Assembly: GCF_900141915.1 (NCBI RefSeq) | Contig: NZ_FQZG01000024.1 | Location: 1-54,482, forward strand | Direction: 5' to 3' | DNA: 54,482 bases | DNA from: Tessaracoccus bendigoensis DSM 12906 | GTDB taxonomy: Bacteria > Actinomycetota > Actinomycetes > Propionibacteriales > Propionibacteriaceae | Shown here: positions 44,217-52,260 of the stretch, piece after piece | How the letters are laid out: every line of letters starts with the position of its first letter | Position numbering within the stretch: position 1 is the first letter of the stretch | Translations under genes and position numbers: made by a program | The notes under the pieces: model-generated | What the model was told of the DNA's origin: nothing | What the model saw: only the letters and a program-made list of their open reading frames with translations | Database searches by the model: none

Positions 44217-44873
44217 CCGTACTCCATCAAGTGGGAGGGCGACGCGAACCCGCTGCTCATCAACGACGACCGCTACGCTCCCGCAGGGGTGCTCGCGCCG
44301 AAGTCGAAGGCCGACCTCGCCTTCACGATGCACATCCTCAGCTCCCTGGCCGTCGACGGCACCGCCGCGATCGTCGAGTTCCCCGGCGTCCTCTACCGCG
44401 GGGGAGCCGAACGCAAGATCCGCAAGTACCTGATCGACAACAACTACATCGACACCGTCATCCAGCTTCCGCCCGACCTGTTCTTCGGCACCACCATCGC
44501 CACCTGCATTATCGTGTTGAAGAAGTCGAAGCACGACAACTCGGTGCTGTTCATCGACGCCTCGGGCCAGTTCAAGCGCCTCGGGAACAAGAACAAGCTG
44601 CAACCGGCGAATCAGGACGCCATCCTCGACGCCTTCACCGCCCGCGTCGACGTGGCCCACGAGGCCGCGCTGGTGCCCAACGAGACCATCGCCGAGAACG
44701 ACTACAACATCGCGGTGTCGAGCTACGTCGAGCAGGCAGATACCCGCGAGGAGGTCGACATCGTGGCGTTGAACGCGGAGATCGCCCGGATCGTCGCGCG
44801 CCAGCAGGAGTTGCGCCTCTCCATCGACGCCATCGTCGCGGACCTGGAAGGCGACGCCGCGTCGCTGGGTTAG
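44217..44873 (+). pseudogene. hsdM: Type I methyltransferase HsdM, 3' part
   Basis: The frame resumes at the motif IV codons with PYSIKWEGDANPLLINDD and continues FTMHILSSLAVDGTAAIVEF, GVLYRGGAERKIRKYLIDNN, LPPDLFFGTTIATCIIVLKK to a stop at 44873. These are 218 codons that, joined to the 308 at 29741-30664, give about 527 residues, the normal HsdM length. Therefore nothing was lost on insertion. It has no ribosome site of its own; an internal ATG at 44289 could start a fragment without the catalytic motif. The 160 bp after its stop contain no gene I can name. Confidence 0.9.
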
Positions 44874-45033
44874 GGAACCAACTGATCAATCACGTCCCCG
44901 TTGCGGCGCCCCGGATCGGGGGATCTGTCACCCACGTCTGGATAAGGACATCCAGCGCCCGAAACCGGATGGGGAGGGCGATCTCATCACGCTCATAACG
45001 TCCTCGCCGAGAACGGCCTCGGGCAGCGTTTCC

Positions 45034-45537
45034 TCAGCCGTCGAGCGACCGACGTGCGTCAGGAAGGCTGAGGTACAGGTGCAGCGGGTCGGTCGGTGAG
45101 GGCAGGAATCCCAGCTTCGAGTAGAAGTCCGCGGCTTCATCGTGCAGCGCGTGGACCAGCATGAGGCGCACTCCGATGCGATCCGCGGCAGCGAGCGTGG
45201 ACAAGATGGCGTCGCGCACCAGAAGCCGACCGAGGCCGGCGCCTTGGGCTGTGCGGTCGACGGCCAGGCGCCCGAGAAGCACCGCGGGTACCGGGTTTGG
45301 AGCATTGCGCCTCGCGCGTCCCGATAGCTGCGAGTGTTCGATTGCGATCGCGGACAGGGTGTAATAGCCGGCGATCTTGCCCGTCTCGTTCTCGATGCAG
45401 ACGTAGGCTCTGGCGAAACCCGAGACGTGGTTCGCGAGCGCACGCTCCGTCAGGTAGCGGTCGAGGGTGGCTTCGCCGGAATGAAAACCGGCCGTGTTGT
45501 CTGCCTTCTCGATTGGACGCGGACGCAGGAACGTCAC
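45034..45537 (-). CDS. GNAT acetyltransferase toxin (TacT-like)
   Basis: A 167-residue GNAT protein. The acetyl-CoA-binding motif A is VLLGRLAVDRTAQGAGLGRL. The start FHSGEATLDRYLTERALANH and the end YSKLGFLPSPTDPLHLYLSL fit the TacT/AtaT toxin branch, which acetylates charged tRNA and stops translation. It follows a DUF1778-type antitoxin with a 4-bp overlap, on the strand opposite to the surrounding hsd genes. The module lies between hsdM and hsdS, so it is a passenger in the type I operon. Confidence 0.9.
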   Translation of the reverse strand: MTFLRPRPIEKADNTAGFHSGEATLDRYLTERALANHVSGFARAYVCIENETGKIAGYYTLSAIAIEHSQLSGRARRNAPNPVPAVLLGRLAVDRTAQGAGLGRLLVRDAILSTLAAADRIGVRLMLVHALHDEAADFYSKLGFLPSPTDPLHLYLSLPDARRSLDG

Positions 45538-45836
45538 GGTGCCCGCAGTTCGTCGTCCCAGGGTGAAGTCTCGTTCAGGAGCCGGGTGAGCTCGGCGATC
45601 CGCTGCGCCGGGCGGTCCAGGATCTCGGTGAACTGGGCCCAGGCCTCGTCGTCAAGGCGAAAGACGCGACGGTCGGCGAGGGTGTCTTCGGCCCGGGCCA
45701 CGGCGGCCGAGGTGACGAAGTCTGTAAGTGACTGGCCAGCCGCGGTGGCAGCGTCACGGATCAGGGCGTCCTGATGGGCGGTGACACGCACGGCGATGCG
45801 GGCCCTCTTGTGCCGGGCCTCCTGGGTGCTGGACAT
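45534..45836 (-). CDS. DUF1778/TacA-type antitoxin
   Basis: A 100-residue ribbon-helix-helix antitoxin: RARIAVRVTAHQDALIRDAA then AGQSLTDFVTSAAVARAEDT (DUF1778 core) and a C-terminal toxin-binding tail (VFRLDDEAWAQFTEILDRPA). ATG 45836 was chosen since homology begins there; the frame extends to 46160 without similarity. Pairs with the GNAT toxin and probably represses their joint promoter upstream of 45836. Confidence 0.9.
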   Translation of the reverse strand: MSSTQEARHKRARIAVRVTAHQDALIRDAATAAGQSLTDFVTSAAVARAEDTLADRRVFRLDDEAWAQFTEILDRPAQRIAELTRLLNETSPWDDELRAP

Positions 45837-46032
45837 GGATGAAAGTGTACGCCGAATGGGCAAACAAGTGTCGGTCGGGTGGCTGTCGGGAGCCGCTGCT
45901 ACGGTGAGGCCAGGGTTTGGCGAAGGGAACCAGGGTGACGGGGTGCTGGCGTGGTGAGGAGACAAGGCGACGGCCAGGTCCGACTCTGAGTGGGCCGACG
46001 GGCGGCTACCGGTCCCGATGGGGGCTTGAGGC

Positions 46033-47274
46033 ATGAGCCGGGTTGAGGCGTTGTTGGCCGAGCTGGCACCGGGCGGTGTCGAGTTCAAGATGCTGGGGGA
46101 GGTGGGTGAGTTCATCCGAGGTAGCGGCCTCCAGAAGTCCGAACTCACTGACTCTGGCATCCCCGCAATCCACTACGGCCAGATCCACACTACTTATGGC
46201 ACTTGGACCGAGCATACGAAGTCGTTTACCGCCCCAGATCGTGCCGCAAGGCTGAGGCGCGCCAAGACCGGTGATCTACTCATCGCCACCACCAGCGAGG
46301 ACGATGCTGCGGTAGCCAAGGCGACGGCTTGGCTCGGCAGTGGCGAAGTGGCCGTCAGTGGAGACGCATACATCTATCGTCACACGCTCGACCCGAAGTA
46401 CATGGCCTACTTCTTCCAATCGCAACACTTTCAAGATCAGAAGACCAGATACATCACAGGAACAAAGGTTCGTCGTGTGTCGGGAGTCTCCCTCGCGAAG
46501 GTCCGAATCCCGGTTCCGCCGCTTGAGGTGCAGCGGGAGATCGTGGGAATATTGGACCGGTTCACCCGGCTGGAAGCGGAGCTGGAAGCGGAGCTGGAAG
46601 CGGAGCTGGAAGCACGACGACGCCAGTATTCATACTTACGTGAGGAACTGTTCGCGAACCTCGCTGACGGCCATGTTCCTCGTGTCGCTTTCGGTGACTT
46701 CGCTGAGATATTCAGGGGAAAGCGGTTTACGAAGGCCGATTACGTCGAGACCGGTGGAGTCCCCGCCCTCCACTATGGCCAGATCTACACCGACTTCGGC
46801 ACAGTGGCACGGCAAGCCCTCTCCTGGGTTCGGCCAGAGATGGCCTCGAGGCTCAGGTATGCGCGGCCGGGTGATGTCGTGCTGACAGACGTCGGCGAGA
46901 CAGTCGAGGATGTCGGTAAGGCAGTTGCCTGGATGGGGTCCGACGCGGTTGCGATCCATGATCACTGCTACGTCGTTCGTGCGGACGTGGACCCGGTCTA
47001 CTTGGCTTACTACATGCAGACTGGCGCGTTCGTGGCGGCTAAGAGCAAGCACATCGCACGAACCAAAGTTAAGACCCTTCTGCCTGAAGGGCTGCGGCGG
47101 ATCGAGGTGCCGCTCCCCTCCAGGGAGGAGCAGGAGAGGATCGCCTCGATCCTCGACAAGTTCGATGCCCTCGTCAACGACCTCTCCGTCGGGCTTCCCG
47201 CCGAGCTGGCCGCCCGCCGCAAGCAGTACGAGTACTACCGCGACCGGCTCCTCACCTTCGAGGAGGCCGTGTGA
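46033..47274 (+). CDS. hsdS: Type I restriction specificity subunit HsdS
   Basis: A 413-residue subunit with two target-recognition domains. TRD1 starts FKMLGEVGEFIRGSGLQKSE and TRD2 starts VAFGDFAEIFRGKRFTKAD. Each is closed by a conserved spacer helix (VPPLEVQREIVGILDRFTRL and LPSREEQERIASILDKFDAL). The TRDs resemble each other (PAIHYGQIHTTYGT versus PALHYGQIYTDFGT), so the two half-sites may be similar. The central spacer contains the repeat LEAE x3, encoded by 12-bp units. It is intact. GTGA overlap joins it to the Fic gene. Confidence 0.93.
   Translation: MSRVEALLAELAPGGVEFKMLGEVGEFIRGSGLQKSELTDSGIPAIHYGQIHTTYGTWTEHTKSFTAPDRAARLRRAKTGDLLIATTSEDDAAVAKATAWLGSGEVAVSGDAYIYRHTLDPKYMAYFFQSQHFQDQKTRYITGTKVRRVSGVSLAKVRIPVPPLEVQREIVGILDRFTRLEAELEAELEAELEARRRQYSYLREELFANLADGHVPRVAFGDFAEIFRGKRFTKADYVETGGVPALHYGQIYTDFGTVARQALSWVRPEMASRLRYARPGDVVLTDVGETVEDVGKAVAWMGSDAVAIHDHCYVVRADVDPVYLAYYMQTGAFVAAKSKHIARTKVKTLLPEGLRRIEVPLPSREEQERIASILDKFDALVNDLSVGLPAELAARRKQYEYYRDRLLTFEEAV
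46570..46613 (+). repeat. 12-bp tandem repeat in the HsdS central spacer
   Basis: Three perfect copies of CTGGAAGCGGAG plus a partial fourth, each encoding Leu-Glu-Ala-Glu in the helix between the two recognition domains. Copy-number change keeps the frame and would alter the distance between the DNA half-sites, as known for the TAEL repeats in EcoR124-type HsdS. Confidence 0.88.
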
Positions 47275-48068
47275 TCCCGCAGTTCTACACCTCCCGCCCC
47301 GAGTGGCCTGAGCGCATCGAGGCGCTCGTCGAGCAGGTGGGGCGCGTCGGGGCCTTCGAGGAGCGCTCGGGGCAGGCGTTGGAACTGCGACGCGCGAACC
47401 GGGTCGGTTCGGTCCATTCGTCCACCGCCATCGAAGGAAACCGGCTCAGCCTGGCGCAGGTCGAGGCCGTGGCCGACGGGTTGCCCGTCCGCGCCGCACC
47501 CCGCGAGGTGCTGGAGGTGGAAAACGCACTGGCCGCCTACGAGGCGCTGGCGGATCTTGACCCGTGGAATGTTGCCGACCTGCTCCGGGCCCACCGCCTC
47601 TTAACCGTGGGGCTTCAGCCGGAGGCGGGCGAGTTCCGCACCGTCGAGGTCGAGATCGTCAACGCCGAAGGCGGCGTCATCCACACCGGGTCGCGCGCCG
47701 AGAAGGTGCCGAGGCTCATGGCAGAGTTGCTCGAATGGGGTGGGTCCAGCGGGGACCATCCGGTCGTCGTGTCTAGCGCCGTCCACTTCCTCATCGAACA
47801 CATCCACCCGTTCCGAGACGGCAACGGCCGGGTCGGGAGGCTCTGGCAGACGCTGATCCTCAGCCATTGGCGGCCGTTGTTCGCCTGGATGCCGACCGAG
47901 ACGCTGATCCGGCGCAACCAGGCCGCGTACTATCTGGCCCTGCAAGCGTCCAGGGAGCCGGAGATCGACGCGGCCCATTTCATCGATTTCATGCTCCGAG
48001 TGATCGCCGAGTCGCTGGCCGAGTATGAGGCTCAGCTGCGGGCCCCGATCGCCGGGGAGCCAGCATGA
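47271..48068 (+). CDS. Fic-domain AMP-transferase
   Basis: A 265-residue Fic protein with the complete active-site motif IHPFRDGNGRVGRLW (catalytic His179). An N-terminal autoinhibitory helix STAIEGN (Ser51-Glu55-Gly56) marks a class II Fic enzyme regulated in cis. It transfers AMP, or another nucleotide part, to a protein target. GTG 47271 overlaps the hsdS stop and its own stop overlaps hsdR (ATGA). A role in regulating the restriction complex or acting as a back-up toxin is inference; Fic genes are frequent within type I loci. Confidence 0.93.
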   Translation: MIPQFYTSRPEWPERIEALVEQVGRVGAFEERSGQALELRRANRVGSVHSSTAIEGNRLSLAQVEAVADGLPVRAAPREVLEVENALAAYEALADLDPWNVADLLRAHRLLTVGLQPEAGEFRTVEVEIVNAEGGVIHTGSRAEKVPRLMAELLEWGGSSGDHPVVVSSAVHFLIEHIHPFRDGNGRVGRLWQTLILSHWRPLFAWMPTETLIRRNQAAYYLALQASREPEIDAAHFIDFMLRVIAESLAEYEAQLRAPIAGEPA

Positions 48069-51000
48069 CGAACACCGCGCCGCGCTACGAGCCGATCGCC
48101 GTCAGCGACGAGAGCACCGTCGTCGCAGAGTACGTGCCAGAGCCGGGCGCCGCCGTCGAATATCAGTCGGAGGCGCAGCTGGAGGCCGAACTGCTGCGGC
48201 TGTTGGAGGCGCAGGCCTACGAGTACCTGCCGATCACCTCGGAGGCCGACCTCGTGGCGAACCTGCGCGCGCAGTTGGAGGCGCTCAACGCCGTCGAGTT
48301 CTCGGATGCCGAATGGCAACGGTTCTTCGAGCAGCGGATCGCCGGGCGAAACGACGGAATCGTCGAGAAGACCGTCCGCATCCAGGAAGACCACATCCAA
48401 CTGCTCAAACGCGACGACGGCACCACGCGCAATATCCGGCTGCTCGACAAGACCTCCATCCACAACAACCGGCTCCAGGTGATCAACCAATACGAGGTGC
48501 CTGGGGCGGGCCCGGCCGTCGACGCTGCCTCGAATGGGGCGGGCCGTGCGACCTTCGCGAACCGCTACGACGTGACGGTGCTCGTCAACGGCCTGCCGAT
48601 GGTCCACATCGAACTCAAGCGCCGAGGCGTCGACATCCGCGAGGCGTTCAACCAGATCGACCGGTATCAGCGCGACAGCTTCTGGGCCGGGTCGGGGCTG
48701 TTCGAGTACGTCCAGCTGTTCGTCATCTCCAACGGCACGCTGACGAAGTACTACTCCAACACCACCCGCCGCCAGCACCTCAAGGAGGGGCAGAAGCCGG
48801 GGCGGGCGCGCCGGACGTCGAACAGTTTCGAGTTCACGTCGTGGTGGGCCGATGCCAGGAACCGGCCCATCCAGGAGCTGTCGGCGTTCGCGGCCACGTT
48901 CTTCGCGCGGCACACGCTGCTCAGCATCCTCACGCGCTACTGCGTGCTGACCGACGACCGGCTGCTGCTGGTGATGCGGCCCTACCAGATCGTCGCGGCC
49001 GAGCAGATCCTGCGACGCATCGACATCGCCACCAACTACAAGCGGCTCGGCACCGTCGCGGCCGGCGGATACGTGTGGCACACCACCGGCTCGGGCAAGA
49101 CACTCACGTCGTTCAAGGCCGCGCAGCTGGCCTGCCGGCTGCCGGGCATCAGCCGGGTGCTGTTCGTCGTCGACCGCAAGGATCTCGACTACCAGACGAT
49201 GCGCGAATACGACCGCTTCCAGAAGGGTGCGGCCAACTCGAACACGTCGACGGCGGTGCTGAAACGCCAACTCGAAGACCCGGGCGCGCGGATCATCATC
49301 ACCACCATCCAGAAGTTGTCGTCGTTCGTGAAGGCCAACAAGGCCCACCCCGTCTACGACGAGCACGTGGTGATCGTGTTCGACGAATGCCATCGATCGC
49401 AGTTCGGCGACATGCACACCGATATCACAAGGGCGTTTCGGCGCTACCACCTGTTCGGGTTCACCGGCACCCCGATCTTCGCGGCAAACAGCGGCAGTGG
49501 AGGCAACCCGCAGCTCAAGACGACGGGCAGGCGTTCGGTGACCGGCTGCACACCTACACCATCGTCGATGCCATCACGGATAAGAACGTGCTGCCGTTCC
49601 GCATCGACTACGTCAACACAGTGCAGGTGGGGGCGGTCACCGACAAGCAGGTCTCCGCGATCGCGACCGAGGCGGCGCTGCTCGACCCGCGTCGGATCCG
49701 CGACATCGTCGGCTACACGCTGGAACACTTCGACCAGAAGACCAGGCGAAGCTCCGCCTATGAGCATTCGGTGGTCACCAATGTGGCCGAGTCGACCAGG
49801 GCCTACCGGCAGGCGGAGGCGGTCCGGCAGCGTCGGCGGGTGCGGGGGTTCAACGCGATCTTCGCCACCGCGTCGATCGATGCGGCCAAGCGCTACTACA
49901 CGGCATTCCAGTTGCAGCAGGAGGACCTGCCGCCGGATCGTCGGCTGAAGGTCGCGCTGATCTACTCGTACGGCGCCAACGAGGCCAGCGACGACGGCAT
50001 CCTCGACGACGAGGCGTTCGACACTGACGCGCTCGGCGCCGACTCGCGCCAGTTCCTGGAAGACGCGATTCAGGATTACAACGACCTGTTCGCCACCAGC
50101 TACGACACGTCCGCCGACAAGTTCCAGAACTACTACAAGGACCTGTCGCAGCGGTTGAAGAACCGGGAGGTCGACCTCGTCATCGTCGTCAACATGTTCT
50201 TGACCGGTTTCGACGCGACGACGCTGAACACGCTGTTCGTGGACAAGAACCTGAAGGCGCACGGCTTGATCCAGGCGTATTCGCGCACCAACCGCATCCT
50301 CAACTCCGTCAAGACCTACGGCAACATCGTCGCGTTCCGGAACCTGGAGGACGAGACGAATGCGGCGCTCGAACTGTTCGGCAACCGGGACGCGCGCGGC
50401 GTCGTCCTGCTGAAACCGTATGCGGAGTATTACGGGCAGTACGCGGCCAAGGTCGAGGAGCTGCTGAGCGGGTTTCCGCTCGGGTCGCCGATCGTGGGGG
50501 AGGCGGCACAGAAGGAGTTCATCGCCCTGTTCGGGCAGATCCTGCGGCTGGAGAACATCCTCGCGTCCTTCGACGACTTCCGTGGCGCCGAGCTGCTCAC
50601 CGCGCGTCAGGGGCAGGATTACCGTAGTCGCTACCTGGACCTGCACGCCGAGTTCCGCAGGGGCTCGGAGGCGGAGAAGGAGTCGATCAACGACGACGTC
50701 GTGTTCGAGATCGAGCTGATCAAGCAGGTCGAGATCAACGTCGACTACATCCTGCTGCTCGTGGAAAGGTACCGCGACAAGCACGGCGATGGTGAGGACA
50801 AGGAGATCAAGGCGGAGATCTCCCGGGCGGTCGACGCCAGCCCGACGCTGCGCAACAAGCGCGACCTGATCGAGGCGTTCGTCGACGCGGTGTCGTTGGA
50901 CGGCGCGGTCGACGACCAGTGGCAGGGTTTCGTGGCGGCGCGGCGGGAGGCCGAGTTGGGGGAGATCATCGCCGAGGAGGGGCTGCGTGAGGCCGCTACG

Positions 51001-51192
51001 CACGAGTTCGTTGAGGCAGCGTTCAGGGATGGGGCGCTGCGCACGTCGGGGACGGCGATCACGAAGGTGTTGCCGCCGGTGTCGCGGTTCGCGGCCAAGG
51101 GCGGTCATGGGGAGAGGAAGCAGAGGGTGATCGAGAAGCTGGGGGCGTTCTTCGAGCGCTTCCTGGGATTGACGATGGGAGAAGAGCGATGA
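48065..51192 (+). pseudogene. hsdR: Type I restriction translocase/nuclease HsdR with a 1-nt frameshift
   Basis: ATG 48065 opens an HsdR of about 1042 residues if corrected. Visible parts are the nuclease core (LVNGLPMVHIELKRRGVDIR), Walker A HTTGSGKTLTSFKA (about residue 345), Walker B VIVFDECHRSQFG and FGFTGTPIFAA. At 49520-49528 the frame breaks: LKTT is followed in the next frame by GQAFGDRLHTYTIVDAI, and homology runs on to 51192. One missing base (for example GAGCAG to GGCAG) explains it. Uncorrected, translation ends at 49948 without the C-terminal motor and assembly domains. A sequencing indel cannot be excluded. Confidence 0.85.
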
Positions 51193-52139
51193 CTGCGGAG
51201 CCAACGGCGGGCGGTATCCCGCCTTGGGAGGGTTTCATGATCCACACCCTCCGTGCCTTGGCCGACGGGAACGTGCGTTCGAGGCGCGAGCTGTTCCCTC
51301 TCGCTGCGCGTCTGGCGGACCTGACCGTGGCCCAGCAGGCGGAGGTGCTCTCGTCGGGGCAGGTGGTTTACGAGAACCGCGTCGGTTGGGCGTTGTCGTT
51401 CCTGGCCAACGTCGGCGCCATGGAGCGCCCATCGCGTGGGCACTACCAGATCACCGACGCGGGGCGGGGTCTGCTCCAGCGGTTCCCGCAGGGGTTCCGC
51501 GAGCGCGACGTCAATGAGTTGGCGGACGACCCCGAATCGCCGATCCGGCCGTACGTGGCCAGCGCGCCGCGTCCCACGAAGCAGGGGTCAGCTGTCGCCG
51601 ATCCCGCCGCGGCACAGGCAGCCACGATGACGCCGACGGAGCAGGTCCAAGACGGGATCGGCCGGATCCACGCAGATGTGGCGGGGGCGCTGCTCAGCCG
51701 CCTGCAGAGCAGGGAGCCGGCGTTCTTCGAGCGGGCGGTGGTCGAGCTGTTGCTGGCGATGGGCTATGGCGGGGTCGGCGGTTCAGGTGCGGTCACCCAG
51801 ATGAGCAACGACGGAGGGATCGACGGCGTCATTGACCAGGACGTGCTCGGCCTCAGCCGGGTCTACCTGCAGGCGAAGCGGTACGCGGACGGTTCGTCGG
51901 TCGGACGCCCGGAGGTGCAGGGCTTCGTCGGGGCCGTCCACGGGAAGGCGGACGGTGGGGTGTTCATCACGACGAGCCACTTCTCCAAGGCGGCACGGGA
52001 GTTCGCTGAGATTACGCCGATGCGGATCATCTTGATCGACGGGCAGCGGCTGACTGACTTGATGATCCGGTACGGGGTGGGCGTGCAGGTGAGACAGACA
52101 TTCGTTGAGGTGGAGATCGACGAGGATTTCTTCGCCTGA
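51189..52139 (+). CDS. mrr: Mrr-type restriction endonuclease
   Basis: A 316-residue protein with an N-terminal winged-helix Mrr_N domain (RRELFPLAARLADLTVAQQA, NRVGWALSFLANVGAMERPS, then GHYQITDAGRGLL) and the catalytic Mrr domain: FFERAVVELLLAMGYGG, NDGGIDGVIDQDVLGLSRVY with Asp, then LQAKRYADGSSVGRPEVQGF giving the Q-x-K core. Mrr enzymes cut methylated DNA. ATG 51189 overlaps the hsdR stop (ATGA). Co-expression with a methylating system is unusual unless the marks differ. Confidence 0.92.
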   Translation: MTAEPTAGGIPPWEGFMIHTLRALADGNVRSRRELFPLAARLADLTVAQQAEVLSSGQVVYENRVGWALSFLANVGAMERPSRGHYQITDAGRGLLQRFPQGFRERDVNELADDPESPIRPYVASAPRPTKQGSAVADPAAAQAATMTPTEQVQDGIGRIHADVAGALLSRLQSREPAFFERAVVELLLAMGYGGVGGSGAVTQMSNDGGIDGVIDQDVLGLSRVYLQAKRYADGSSVGRPEVQGFVGAVHGKADGGVFITTSHFSKAAREFAEITPMRIILIDGQRLTDLMIRYGVGVQVRQTFVEVEIDEDFFA

Positions 52140-52260
52140 GGGCTGAGCGGGAACTGGCGCGGCATCTCGTCGCGGTTGAGGGGGCCCACGGGAGCCGGGT
52201 TGGCTGCCCAGCGTGGCCGTGCTTGGCACTCGGGACGCCCGCTTGGTGGAAGATGGTGCC

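Noticed and set aside
44877..45030. Short minus-strand reading RYERDEIALPIRFRALDVLI after hsdM
   Set aside because: It looks somewhat protein-like but is too short, has no start and no family I can name.
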